Shown here: one piece after another, positions 15,765-24,814 of the stretch
Layout: every line of letters begins with the position of its first letter
Position numbering within the stretch: position 1 is the stretch's first letter
From: Pseudomonas triclosanedens
GTDB taxonomy: Bacteria > Pseudomonadota > Gammaproteobacteria > Pseudomonadales > Pseudomonadaceae
DNA length: 64,000 nucleotides
NCBI RefSeq assembly: GCF_026686735.1
Contig: NZ_CP113432.1
Coordinates: 62,001 to 126,000 of the forward strand
Reading direction: 5' to 3'
Program-made: the position numbers and the translations under genes
The notes under the pieces: generated by a model
The model's input: the letters and a program-made list of their open reading frames with translations, nothing else
Databases searched by the model: none
What the model was told of the DNA's origin: nothing

Positions 15765-17543
15765 TCAGTCAGCGGCCAGGGGTGGATGAACGGTATTCTG
15801 GAGAGATTCGAACTCCAGTACCGGGGGGAAGCTGACGGCCTTCAGCGGGTATTGGCGATCCTTGCGCTCGTAGACAGTGACCCAGTGCGCCAGTCGATAG
15901 CGCGGCACGTAGTTGTCGCGCAGCCACTGGCTGTTGGACAGGTGGTAGGTGAGCGTCAGCGGGTTTCGCGTGACGAAGCCATGGATCAGCACCACGTCCG
16001 GGCTCTTGTCGTAGACATACTGCAGTGCGCCCTCCAGGCCGATGTCGCGGTCAGCGTTGGAGCGCAGGCCGATCAGAGGGTCGACCACGTGCTTGTAGAG
16101 CTGCTTGGCGCTGTTGTTGGCGGCGTTGAGGTTGAAGTAGTACAGCGATACCGGGGGCGAGGCGAGGCCGAGCAGGTCGACGAACTGCTGCTGCATGCCG
16201 GCCAGGTAGGCGGTCTGTCCCATCTGGTCGTAGACGATGCGCAGGCCGTCGGGGTAGTTCTCCCGCAGGAAGTGGCCGATGGCGGCCTGGTAGTTGCCGT
16301 CGAGGCTCTGTGCCGCCAGCATCGGCGAGCGCTGTGCCAGCGCGTCGTCGAGCGGTACATGGCTCTGTGGGTCGCGCAGCTTGTAGCGATAGGACGCCAG
16401 CGCGCCAGCCGGATCCTCCGCGACGAGGCGGCCCATCAGCAGCAGGGCGTTGGGGCTGCGGCCAGCGAACAGCTCGATGCGCGGAATCCAGATCACGGCG
16501 ATCACTGCGCAGAACGCGTACAGCGCGACAACGATGCGGGCCGGACGCCAGGAAAGCCGGGTGAGCGCATGGCCCGCGCAGGCGAACAGCAGGTAGAACT
16601 GGGGCAGGGCGAGCGCATAGAAGCGGAAGTAGGGTTTGAAGTCGAAGTTCGAGCCGGCGAAGAAGATTCCCATCAGCGACAATGCCACCAGCAGGGAGAA
16701 GTGCGCGGGCTGCTGCATGCGCCGTAGCAGCAGGACAGCGGGGATCGCCAGAGCGATCGGGTAGAGGATGCGCAGCTCCTGGAGGACGAACCAGACGTAG
16801 GGCCAGTTGGTGCCTTCCGCGGTAATCTTGGCGTAGAACGCGCTGATCTGGACTTCACCGAAGTAGAAGAAACGGAACGCCAGGTACGCCGAATAGCTCA
16901 CCGTGCAGAGCGCGAAGACGCGCAGGGCGAACGCGCGTTGCCGGGTGAAGGCGAAGAACAGGATGAAGAACGGTACTACAAGGAAGGCTTCCGGGCGGGC
17001 GAACAGCAGCAGGGCGAAGGGCAGAGCAGGCAGCCAGCCGACCTTGGCCGGGCGTGAGCTGATCAGCAGGCAACCCGATAGCAGCAGGGTGTAGCCCGCC
17101 AGTTCCAGGCCGCTGTTGGCCCACCATACGAATGGGGTGCTGCCGGCGATCATCAGCGCTGCGGCTCCGCCCCAGGCCGGGCTGGCGAAGTTGCGGCCGG
17201 CCAGGTACACCAGGTACACGGTACCCATGCCGCAGGCCAGGCCTAGCAGCTTGACCATCAGGACCGGCGTGGCGCCGAGGTAGATGCCCAGGGCCAGCAG
17301 GTACTGCCAGAGCGGTCCGCTGCCAGTCTCGACCCGCACATCGCCGATGTTGAAGACGTAGCCGTGGCCATGCGCGATGTTTTCCGCGGCGCGGAAATAG
17401 ATATAGCTGTCTTCCTCGATATAGAAGTAGGCGAGCGCCGTGAGGACGCAGTAGAGCAGCAGCGCCAGCAGTACGAGCACGCGGCCTGTCAGGTTTTCTC
17501 GGGTGGATATCGTAGGGGCGGACATGGCGGAAGTTCTTGTCAT
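15765..17543 (-). CDS. polytopic membrane protein, GT-C glycosyltransferase-like (paralog 1)
   Basis: A 592-residue inner-membrane protein with about ten hydrophobic helices in the first 370 residues and a soluble C-terminal domain of about 200 residues. The N-terminal loop has EEDSYIYFRAAENIAHGHGY and ETGSGPLWQ, and later LLLFARPEA. This resembles GT-C enzymes (ArnT, AftB-like), in which an acidic motif after the first helix binds lipid-linked sugar donors. The C-terminal part carries YDQMGQTAYLAG. The sugar and acceptor are unknown. Neither ATG (17543 or 17525) has a good Shine-Dalgarno site. It has a tandem paralog just upstream. Confidence 0.7.
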   Translation of the reverse strand: MTRTSAMSAPTISTRENLTGRVLVLLALLLYCVLTALAYFYIEEDSYIYFRAAENIAHGHGYVFNIGDVRVETGSGPLWQYLLALGIYLGATPVLMVKLLGLACGMGTVYLVYLAGRNFASPAWGGAAALMIAGSTPFVWWANSGLELAGYTLLLSGCLLISSRPAKVGWLPALPFALLLFARPEAFLVVPFFILFFAFTRQRAFALRVFALCTVSYSAYLAFRFFYFGEVQISAFYAKITAEGTNWPYVWFVLQELRILYPIALAIPAVLLLRRMQQPAHFSLLVALSLMGIFFAGSNFDFKPYFRFYALALPQFYLLFACAGHALTRLSWRPARIVVALYAFCAVIAVIWIPRIELFAGRSPNALLLMGRLVAEDPAGALASYRYKLRDPQSHVPLDDALAQRSPMLAAQSLDGNYQAAIGHFLRENYPDGLRIVYDQMGQTAYLAGMQQQFVDLLGLASPPVSLYYFNLNAANNSAKQLYKHVVDPLIGLRSNADRDIGLEGALQYVYDKSPDVVLIHGFVTRNPLTLTYHLSNSQWLRDNYVPRYRLAHWVTVYERKDRQYPLKAVSFPPVLEFESLQNTVHPPLAAD

Positions 17544-17630
17544 CTGTGCTGTCGGAGCGCAGCGCCCGCCGCGTACCGGCTCGGGCGCTGCGCGGCGAAG
17601 TCTCGGCGCGAGCGGTTGGCGGGGCTCAGA

Positions 17631-19364
17631 TCAGCCGTTGCCCGGCATCTCGCGGAACTGCAAGGCCGCCGGCAGGTTCGTTGCTTTGAGCGGGAACGAC
17701 AGGTCCTTGCGCTCGTAGACCAGCAGGCAGGTGGCCAGGCTGTAGCGCAGCACGTAGTTCTGCTTGAACCAGTCGCTGTTGCGCACGTGGTAGGTGAGCG
17801 TCCTGTCGGAGCTGGCAACCAGGGTGTGAATGATGATGACGTCGGGGTTGGCTTGCTCCACCGACGCGAGCGCGCCTTGCTGGTCGATATCGCGGTCTTC
17901 CGGCCGCTGGTGTTGCAGCAGCGGGTCGACCAGCTTCTTGTAGAAGGTCTTGCTCTTGCTGTCGCGGGCGTTCTGGTTGAAGTAGTACAGCGAGATCGGG
18001 CGCGTCGCCAGGCCCAGGAAGTCGACGAAGTGTTGCTGCGCGCCGGCGAAGTACGGGGTCTGCCCCATCTGGTCGTAGCCGATGGTCAGACCTTGCGGGT
18101 AGTTATCGTGGAGGAAGTGGCCGACCAGCGCCTGGTAGTTCGCGTTGATCACGTAGGGCACGCGGGCTTGCAGCGTGTCGTCAAGGGTGGTGGTGGTATG
18201 CGGAGCCGCCAGTTTCGAGCCGAGCGCCGACAGGGTCGCGGCGGGCTGCTCGCGTAGCAGGTCCAGCACGGCATAGAACGGGTTGCGGGTGTATTCGAAC
18301 AGTCCCGGCACGCGCGGCATCCACGCCACGGCGATGCAGGCCGCGGCGAGGTAGCCGAGCAGAACCGGCTTGAGTGCCTTCGGCGCGAATGCCAGCAGGC
18401 GCGCTATCGCGACGGCGACCAGCAGCAACAACACCGGCAGGCTGTGGGCGAAGAAGCGATGGTAGATCTTGAAGTCGTAGTTGGCGGCGGCGAAGTAGAG
18501 CCCACCACAGCTCAGGAGCAGCAGCAGGACGAAGGGGCCATTGGCGGCGTCGCGCCGCCACAGCAGGGCGGCCGGCGGTACGAGCGCCAGCAGGTACACC
18601 AGGCGGTACTGGCGCAGAGCCGTCCAGAGGTAGTCCCAGAGCACGCCGTCGACCGAGATCTTCGCGTAGAAGGCGCTGATCTGCACTTCATCGAAATAGA
18701 AATAGCGGAACACCAGATAGCCGCCGTAGCTAAGTGCGCCCAGCAGCAGCGTGCGGAGCGCGAGGGCGCGCCGGCCGCTTGCGAGCATATACAGGACGAA
18801 CACGCCGACGCTGATGAAAGCTTCGGGGCGCGCGAACAGCAGCAGGGCGAACGGCAGCGCGCTCAGCCAGCCATCGCGTTGTGGCTCGGGCGCGCAGGCC
18901 ACCGCCACGCAGACGCTGAGCAGGAAGGTATAGAGCGATACTTCCAGGCCGCTGCCGGTCCACCAGATGAAGGGGACGCTGGCCGCCAGTGCGAGGGTCA
19001 GCCAGCCCGCCACGACTGGCGTGGCGAGCCGACCGGCGGTGCGATGGAAGACATACAGGGTGGCCAGGCCGAAGAGCAGCCCCATGAACTTCGCCAGCAC
19101 CACCACGTTGCAGCCGAGCAGCACACCCAGCGCCAGCAGGAACTGCCATAGCGGCCCGCTGCCCGACTCGATCGGAATATCGCCAATGTTGAACACGTAG
19201 CCATAACCGTGGGCGATGTTCTCGGCGACCCGGAAATAGATGTAGCTGTCTTCCTCGATGAAGAAGTAGCCCAGGAGGTAGAACGCGATATAGACCAGGG
19301 CGGCGAAGACGCCGAGGGCGTTGCCCAGCGTGTACTGCCGCTGCGAAATGCTGGTAGTTGTCAT
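17631..19364 (-). CDS. polytopic membrane protein, GT-C glycosyltransferase-like (paralog 2)
   Basis: A 577-residue paralog of the downstream gene along its whole length. It shares FFIEEDSYIYFRVAENIAHG, SGSGPLWQFLLALGV, LLLFARPEAF, EVQISAFYAKIS and YDQMGQTPYFAG. Membrane topology is the same: an N-terminal helix bundle and a C-terminal soluble domain. The start at 19364 was chosen from two adjacent ATGs because AAGAAG is better spaced to the second. The two genes lie 87 bp apart and are probably co-transcribed. The EED loop motif suggests a lipid-linked sugar transferase of the cell envelope (inference). Confidence 0.7.
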   Translation of the reverse strand: MTTTSISQRQYTLGNALGVFAALVYIAFYLLGYFFIEEDSYIYFRVAENIAHGYGYVFNIGDIPIESGSGPLWQFLLALGVLLGCNVVVLAKFMGLLFGLATLYVFHRTAGRLATPVVAGWLTLALAASVPFIWWTGSGLEVSLYTFLLSVCVAVACAPEPQRDGWLSALPFALLLFARPEAFISVGVFVLYMLASGRRALALRTLLLGALSYGGYLVFRYFYFDEVQISAFYAKISVDGVLWDYLWTALRQYRLVYLLALVPPAALLWRRDAANGPFVLLLLLSCGGLYFAAANYDFKIYHRFFAHSLPVLLLLVAVAIARLLAFAPKALKPVLLGYLAAACIAVAWMPRVPGLFEYTRNPFYAVLDLLREQPAATLSALGSKLAAPHTTTTLDDTLQARVPYVINANYQALVGHFLHDNYPQGLTIGYDQMGQTPYFAGAQQHFVDFLGLATRPISLYYFNQNARDSKSKTFYKKLVDPLLQHQRPEDRDIDQQGALASVEQANPDVIIIHTLVASSDRTLTYHVRNSDWFKQNYVLRYSLATCLLVYERKDLSFPLKATNLPAALQFREMPGNG

Positions 19365-19494
19365 CATGACTTCTTTGGCTTTCTTGTTGTAGTTCGGCGC
19401 ACGCGCCATTACGGTCGTCCGTGGCCGACACTTCCCCCCGGAGGAGCCGGCGGCGTTATCTAACCACGTTGCGTGGCTACAGGCTATTGCGCCG

Positions 19495-19533
19495 GCAAAA
19501 ACAAGGACACCGGCGCGAGGCCGGTGTCTTGTA
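19495..19533 (-). terminator. rho-independent terminator of pnt operon
   Basis: Reading on the minus strand, an ACAAGACACCGGCC-type stem with one bulged base is followed by TTGTTTTTGC, 16 bp past the pntB stop. Confidence 0.85.
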
Positions 19534-19548
19534 GAGCGGAGATCGCCG

Positions 19549-20985
19549 TTATTCGACGGCCTTGACCATATCTTCGATGACTTTCTTAGCGTCGCCGAAG
19601 ACCATCATGGTCTTGTCCAGGTAGAACAGTTCGTTGTCCAGGCCGGCGTAGCCGCTGGCCATCGAGCGCTTGTTGACGATCACGGTCTTGGCTTTATAGG
19701 CCTCGAGGATCGGCATGCCGGCGATCGGCGACTTCGGGTCGTTCTTCGCTGCCGGGTTCACCACGTCGTTGGCGCCCAGTACCAGCACCACGTCGGTCTG
19801 GCCGAACTCGGAGTTGATGTCTTCCATCTCGAACACCTGCTCGTAAGGCACCTCGGCCTCGGCCAGCAGGACGTTCATGTGGCCCGGCATACGGCCGGCG
19901 ACCGGATGGATGGCGAACTTCACGTTGACGCCGCGATGGGTCAGCTTCTCCGCCAGCTCCATCAGCGCATGCTGGGCGCGGGCCACCGCCAGGCCGTAGC
20001 CTGGAACGATGATCACGCTGTCGGCGTTGGTCAGCAGGAACGAGGCGTCGTCGGCTGAGCCGGATTTCACCGGGCGGGCTTCCTTGGCGCCAGCCGGACC
20101 GCCGGCATCCGCTTCGGCACCGAAGCCACCGAGAATGACGTTGAAGAACGAGCGGTTCATCGCCTTGCACATGATGTAGGAGAGGATCGCGCCCGAGGAA
20201 CCTACCAGCGAGCCGGCGATGATCAGCATCGAGTTGTTCAGCGAGAAGCCGATACCTGCCGCGGCCCAGCCGGAGTAGGAGTTCAGCATCGACACCACTA
20301 CCGGCATGTCGGCACCGCCGATCGGGATGATGATCAGCACGCCGAGGATGAAGGCCAGGGCCAGCATCACCACGAAGGCGGTCAGATTGCCGGTGAACAT
20401 GAACAGCAGGCCCAGGCCCAGGGTGGTCAGACCCAGCACCAGGTTGAGCATATGCTGGCCGGCGAACTGCACCGGAGCGCCCTGGAACAGGCGGAACTTG
20501 TACTTGCCCGACAGCTTGCCGAAGGCGATCACCGAACCGGAGAAGGTGATGGCACCGATGGCCGCGCCGAGGAACAGCTCCAGGCGGTTGCCGGTGGGGA
20601 TGGTGTCGCCCAGGTTCTGCACGATGCCCAGGGACTGCGGCTCGACCACGGCGGCGATGGCGATGAAGACAGCGGCCAGGCCGATCATGCTGTGCATGAA
20701 GGCGACCAGCTCCGGCATCTTGGTCATCTCGACGCGCTTGGCCATGATGGAGCCGGCGGTGCCGCCGATCAGCAGGCCCACGATGACGTAGACGATGCCG
20801 GTGGTGGCGATCTCGGTGCTGATCTTGAATACCAGCGCAACGGTGGTGAGCACGGCGATGGCCATGCCGACCATGCCGAACAGGTTGCCGCGGCGTGACG
20901 TCGTCGGGTGCGACAGGCCCTTCAGGGCCTGGATGAAGCAGACCGAGGCGACGAGGTAGAGGACGGTGACGAGGTTCATGCTCAT
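19549..20985 (-). CDS. pntB: NAD(P) transhydrogenase subunit beta
   Basis: A 478-residue PntB. About nine membrane helices form the proton channel half, followed by the C-terminal NADP(H)-binding domain III with VIIVPGYGLAVARAQHALM, HPVAGRMPGHMNVLLAEA and EDINSEFGQTDVVLVLGAND. With PntAa and PntAb it couples proton entry across the inner membrane to hydride transfer from NADH to NADP+. The ATG at 20985 is right after the pntAb stop and gives the standard N terminus MSMNLVTVLYLVAS. A terminator follows. Confidence 0.95.
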   Translation of the reverse strand: MSMNLVTVLYLVASVCFIQALKGLSHPTTSRRGNLFGMVGMAIAVLTTVALVFKISTEIATTGIVYVIVGLLIGGTAGSIMAKRVEMTKMPELVAFMHSMIGLAAVFIAIAAVVEPQSLGIVQNLGDTIPTGNRLELFLGAAIGAITFSGSVIAFGKLSGKYKFRLFQGAPVQFAGQHMLNLVLGLTTLGLGLLFMFTGNLTAFVVMLALAFILGVLIIIPIGGADMPVVVSMLNSYSGWAAAGIGFSLNNSMLIIAGSLVGSSGAILSYIMCKAMNRSFFNVILGGFGAEADAGGPAGAKEARPVKSGSADDASFLLTNADSVIIVPGYGLAVARAQHALMELAEKLTHRGVNVKFAIHPVAGRMPGHMNVLLAEAEVPYEQVFEMEDINSEFGQTDVVLVLGANDVVNPAAKNDPKSPIAGMPILEAYKAKTVIVNKRSMASGYAGLDNELFYLDKTMMVFGDAKKVIEDMVKAVE

Positions 20986-20986
20986 G

Positions 20987-21301
20987 TCAGTGCTTCTCCG
21001 CCTTCGGCGCTTTCTTCTTGAACATTTCCAGCATGCGGCGGGTGACCAGGAAGCCACCGAACACATTCACCGCAGCCAGGGCCACGGCCAGGGTGCCCAT
21101 TGCCTTGCCCAGCGGAGTCACGGTCAGGGCGGCAGCCAGCATGGCGCCGACGATCACGATCGCCGAAATGGCGTTGGTCACGGCCATCAGTGGGGTATGC
21201 AGGGCGGGGGTTACGTTCCATACCACGTGGTAGCCAACGTAGATGGCCAGCACGAAGATGATCAGGTTGTAGATGCCGTGGGAGATCAGCATGTCTTCCA
21301 T
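20987..21301 (-). CDS. pntAb: NAD(P) transhydrogenase subunit alpha 2 (membrane part)
   Basis: A 104-residue membrane subunit equal to the C-terminal domain II part of E. coli PntA. Three to four hydrophobic helices are visible, including [20 protein letters not shown] and the conserved [17 protein letters not shown]. In Pseudomonas PntA is split in two genes, and this arrangement matches that. It lies 84 bp after pntAa and abuts pntB. Confidence 0.93.
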   Translation of the reverse strand: MEDMLISHGIYNLIIFVLAIYVGYHVVWNVTPALHTPLMAVTNAISAIVIVGAMLAAALTVTPLGKAMGTLAVALAAVNVFGGFLVTRRMLEMFKKKAPKAEKH

Positions 21302-21322
21302 AGTTTCTCACCGGTCTTGAGG

Positions 21323-21341
21323 GCCGGACCCGAGGTCCGGC
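21323..21341 (-). promoter_or_regulatory. intercistronic hairpin between pntAa and pntAb
   Basis: An 8-bp perfect stem (GCCGGACC / GGTCCGGC) with a 3-nt loop lies in the 84-bp gap between the pntAa stop and the pntAb start. It has no T-run. It may adjust subunit stoichiometry by processing or partial termination (inference). Confidence 0.4.
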
Positions 21342-21385
21342 GCGTTCTTATATAAGAAGGGCGGCTACGTGAAGGGCGTAGGTCG

Positions 21386-22504
21386 TCAACCGTTCTTGCG
21401 CACGATCTGGCCGTCGCGGCACATCAGGCACGCGGCGACGATGTCGTCTTCCAGGTTCACCGTGAAGCCTTCGGCGGTCAGGGTGAGCTTGAGGAAGTCG
21501 AGCAGGTTGCGTGCGTAGAGCGCCGAGGCGTCCGCCGGTACCAGCGCGGCCAGGTTGCTCAGGCCGACGATGGTCACGCCGTGCTTGACCACCACCTGGT
21601 CGGCCTCGGTCAGCGGGCAGTTGCCGCCTTGCGATGCCGCAAGGTCGATGACCACCGAGCCCGGCTTCATTTCGGCGACGGTCGCCTCATGCAGCAGGGT
21701 CGGCGCCTTGCGGCCCGGGATCAGCGCGGTGGTGATGACGATGTCCGACTGCTTGGCGCGCTCGTGCACGGCCTTTGCCTGGCGCTCCATCCACGAGGCC
21801 GGCATCGGGCGGGCATAACCGCCCACGCCTTCGGCGCACTCGCGCTCTTCGTCGGTCTCGTAGGGCACGTCGACGAACTTGGCGCCGAGGGACTCGATCT
21901 GTTCCTTCACTGCCGGGCGCACGTCCGACGCCTCGATCACCGCACCCAGGCGCTTGGCCGTTGCGATGGCCTGCAGGCCGGCAACGCCGGCGCCGAGGAT
22001 CAGCACGCGGGCGGCCTTAACGGTGCCGGCGGCGGTCATCAGCATGGGCATGAAGCGCGGATAGTGGTTGGCAGCGAGCATCACGGCCTTGTAGCCGGCG
22101 ATGTTGGCCTGGGAGGAGAGCACGTCCAGGCTTTGCGCGCGGGAAGTACGCGGCGCGGCTTCCAGGGCGAAGGCGGTGATGCCGCGTTCGGCCATGCGGG
22201 CGATGTTCTCGTTGTTGAAGGGGTTGAGCATGCCGATCAGCACGGCACCGGGTTTCATCTGCGCCAGTTCGCTTTCGCTGGGCGCGACGACTTTCAGGAC
22301 CAGTTCCGCGCCGAACGCATCGGCGGCAGTGCCGATCTTCGCGCCAACGGCTTCGTAGGCTGCATCCGGCTGGCTGGCGCTGACGCCGGCACCGCTCTGG
22401 ATGATGACCTGATGGCCCTGCCCGATCAGTTTCTTGACCGTCTCCGGCGTTGCTGCGACCCGCGTCTCACCGGCTTGGGTCTCGAGGGGTACACCGATCT
22501 GCAC
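21386..22504 (-). CDS. pntAa: NAD(P) transhydrogenase subunit alpha 1 (NAD-binding)
   Basis: A 372-residue cytoplasmic subunit holding domain I, the NAD(H) site. It has the alanine dehydrogenase/transhydrogenase N domain (GVPLETQAGETRVAATPETV) and the Rossmann motif VLILGAGVAGLQAIATAKRLGA, with the acidic residue in EASDVRP. I chose a GTG start at 22504: AGGAG lies 8 nt upstream and the product begins MQIGVPLE, as in homologs. The TTG two codons earlier is too close to the Shine-Dalgarno. First gene of the pntAa-pntAb-pntB operon. Confidence 0.93.
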   Translation of the reverse strand: MQIGVPLETQAGETRVAATPETVKKLIGQGHQVIIQSGAGVSASQPDAAYEAVGAKIGTAADAFGAELVLKVVAPSESELAQMKPGAVLIGMLNPFNNENIARMAERGITAFALEAAPRTSRAQSLDVLSSQANIAGYKAVMLAANHYPRFMPMLMTAAGTVKAARVLILGAGVAGLQAIATAKRLGAVIEASDVRPAVKEQIESLGAKFVDVPYETDEERECAEGVGGYARPMPASWMERQAKAVHERAKQSDIVITTALIPGRKAPTLLHEATVAEMKPGSVVIDLAASQGGNCPLTEADQVVVKHGVTIVGLSNLAALVPADASALYARNLLDFLKLTLTAEGFTVNLEDDIVAACLMCRDGQIVRKNG

Positions 22505-23060
22505 TTGCAAATCTCCTGCGTGATCCTGGGATTGTCCGGGCTACTACGTTGGCGACCCGGGTTATCGAACTGGCAACGGTCTTTTCTTGTTCTAGTGGCC
22601 GGGCGGGTGACCCGGTGGCCGCGGCATTTTGCAATCGAACCTGGAGGGCATCAAGAAGTTCTGGAGTGGTACGAAGCGATAACTACAAGTCATGTTTGGA
22701 CCGATAGTTTTCCGGTTGCGGACGAGACCGCTTGGGCGCTGGCTTTTAGCCTAATTGCCTATTGTGACCGGATGGAAATGTCATCCTCGCCGTGAATGAC
22801 CACCCATCAGAGGCTCCCCATACCCACCGAAAGGCCCGGTAATCCTGCAACAGGCTCAAGCATAGGTGTTAATTAATGTTTCTAATATGGAGTATGAGTC
22901 ATTACTGATGTCTGATTTCCTGTAGCAGATTTTTTACATTGACTACGGGGTCAGGAAAAATCGCAAGAGGCTTCAAGGCCGCGTGTTACAAAGCATCAGC
23001 GCTCGGGAGCGAGGTTCAGCAGAAAGTTTGGCCTTGCTTGACTGAGTGACGAATGACGCA
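22505..23060. other. long intergenic region, partly AT-rich
   Basis: More than 550 bp between the pntAa start and the SCO terminator. It should contain the pnt promoter, but I see no clear -10/-35 pair. Positions 22860-22970 are distinctly AT-rich (TTAATTAATG, TTTTTTACATTG) in an otherwise GC-rich chromosome. No reading frame has both a Shine-Dalgarno site and recognisable sequence. Confidence 0.4.
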
Positions 23061-23097
23061 GAAAAAACAACGGCCACCGTGTGCGGGTGGCCGTTGG
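23061..23097 (-). terminator. rho-independent terminator of the cox assembly operon
   Basis: On the minus strand an 11-bp perfect stem (CAACGGCCACC / GGTGGCCGTTG) is followed by TTTTTTC, 26 bp past the SCO stop codon. It ends the SURF1-to-SCO gene string. Confidence 0.92.
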
Positions 23098-23122
23098 GGG
23101 GTGAGACGCAGTGTCGCGGGGG

Positions 23123-23758
23123 TCAGTTTGTGGTGCCGATCACACTGGGTAATTGCGCAGCCAGCTTGTCGTTGCGCAGCGGCGCGCGGATGAAGCCGTG
23201 CTGGGTGCCGTCCGGGCCGATGATGACCAGGTTGCCGCTGTGGTCGACGGTGTAGTTGGGCTTGCTGGTATCGGCGGGGATGTAGGGGATGCTCATGGCA
23301 TTGGCGAGCTTCTGCACGTTCTCTTCGGCGCCGGTGATGCCCTTGAAGCCGGCGTTGAAGAAGCCGAGGTACTCCTTGATGCGCGGCGCGGTATCGCGGT
23401 GCGGGTCGACGCTGACGAATACCACCTGCAGATTCTTCGCCATTTCCGGCGGCAGCTTGGTCTGTAGCTCGCGCAGTTGCGCCAGGGTGGTGGGGCAGAC
23501 GTCCGGGCAGAAGGTGTAGCCGAAGAACAGCAAGGACCACTTGCCCTTCAGGCTGCCGGTCTGGAACGGCTGGCTGTCCTGGTCGGTGAAGGTCAGGTCG
23601 GGAACGCTGCGGGTCTGCGGCAGGATCACGATGCCGGCGTCCAGCAGCGCGGTCGGGTCGAGCTGGTGCTTCTGGGTGAGCACCTTGTGCACGGTGAGGC
23701 CGAGGATCAGGGCGACGATGGCGACGAGGATGAAGACGGTCTTGTTGACTCGGGACAT
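23123..23758 (-). CDS. SCO1/SenC copper chaperone
   Basis: A 211-residue SCO family protein with one N-terminal membrane anchor (VFILVAIVALILGLTV) and a periplasmic thioredoxin fold. The copper ligands are Cys84 and Cys88 (YTFCPDVCP) and His173 (VDHSGN). SCO proteins deliver copper to, or reduce the cysteines of, the CuA site of CoxB. It is the last gene of the string SURF1 - unknown - heme A synthase - CyoE - SCO, in the order known from P. aeruginosa. The ATG at 23758 follows a weak GAGAG. Confidence 0.92.
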   Translation of the reverse strand: MSRVNKTVFILVAIVALILGLTVHKVLTQKHQLDPTALLDAGIVILPQTRSVPDLTFTDQDSQPFQTGSLKGKWSLLFFGYTFCPDVCPTTLAQLRELQTKLPPEMAKNLQVVFVSVDPHRDTAPRIKEYLGFFNAGFKGITGAEENVQKLANAMSIPYIPADTSKPNYTVDHSGNLVIIGPDGTQHGFIRAPLRNDKLAAQLPSVIGTTN

Positions 23759-23847
23759 GGGGCTCTCGTGGGTCGGGACGTCTGGAGCGAGCGACGTTTC
23801 GCGAACTGACCCGCCCTTGCGGGAGCGGGTCGGCCGGCGATCCGGGC

Positions 23848-24750
23848 TCAGTAGTTCAGGTGCAGCGGCAGGTAGTGGTCCACCAGCAGCGCGATGAACA
23901 GCAGGAACAGGTAGGCGATAGAGTACTTGAAGGTCCTGATCGCCGCATGGGGTCGGCTGCCGCAGTAGAGCGCCCAGGCCCAGTCCAGGAAGCGTGCGCC
24001 CAGGAGCAGGGCGCAGAGCAGGTAGACGATGCCGCTCATGTGGATGGCGAAGGGCATCAGGCTGACCGCGAACAGCACCAGGGTGTAGAGCAGGATGTGC
24101 AGCTTGGTGTAGTGCTCGCCGTGGGTGACCGGCAGCATCGGGATGTCGGCCTTGGCGTATTCGTCCTTGCGGTGCAGGCACAGCGCCCAGAAGTGCGGCG
24201 GGGTCCAGGCGAAGATGATCAGCACCAGCAGCAGCGGCTCGGCGGAAACCTGGCCGGTCACCGCGACCCAGCCCAACAGCGGCGGGGCAGCGCCGGCGAG
24301 TCCTCCGATGACGATGTTCTGCGGCGTGGCGCGCTTGAGGAAGCCTGTGTAGAGCGCCGCATAGCCGAGCAGCGACGCGAGGGTCAGCCAGGCGGTAAGC
24401 GGGTTGGTGAAGACCAGCAGCACCGCCATTCCGGCGACTGCCAGCAGCATCGCAAAGCCCAGCGCCACTGGCGGCGAGACGCGTCCTTCGGCCAGGGGGC
24501 GCTTGTGGGTGCGCGCCATGATCGAGTCGATGCGCCGATCCACCACGTGGTTCACCGCCGCGGCTGCGCCCGCGCACAGGCCGATGCCGAGGTTGCCGAA
24601 TACCAGTACCTGCCAGGCAACGCCGGCCTTGGTCGCCAGCAGCATGCCGATCAGCGAGGTGATCAGCATGAGCAGAACGACCTTGGGCTTGGTCAGCTCG
24701 AGCAGGTCGCGCCAGCCGGGTTGGCTGGTAGTGCTGATGACACTGGCCAT
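23848..24750 (-). CDS. cyoE: protoheme IX farnesyltransferase (heme O synthase)
   Basis: A 300-residue UbiA-family membrane prenyltransferase with about nine helices. The substrate motif NHVVDRRID gives Asn67, Asp71 and Asp75, and a second acidic segment HRKDEYAKADIPMLP follows the HFWALCLH helix. It converts heme B to heme O by adding a farnesyl group, the step before heme A synthase, whose gene lies directly upstream. This copy belongs to the aa3 oxidase block rather than to a cyo operon. GGAGA precedes the ATG. Confidence 0.94.
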   Translation of the reverse strand: MASVISTTSQPGWRDLLELTKPKVVLLMLITSLIGMLLATKAGVAWQVLVFGNLGIGLCAGAAAAVNHVVDRRIDSIMARTHKRPLAEGRVSPPVALGFAMLLAVAGMAVLLVFTNPLTAWLTLASLLGYAALYTGFLKRATPQNIVIGGLAGAAPPLLGWVAVTGQVSAEPLLLVLIIFAWTPPHFWALCLHRKDEYAKADIPMLPVTHGEHYTKLHILLYTLVLFAVSLMPFAIHMSGIVYLLCALLLGARFLDWAWALYCGSRPHAAIRTFKYSIAYLFLLFIALLVDHYLPLHLNY

Positions 24751-24814
24751 GTCGATGTCTCCGTCTTCGTGCTGTCTGGGTGAATTGGGGCCGGCGCATT
24801 GCCGGCCGTCATGC

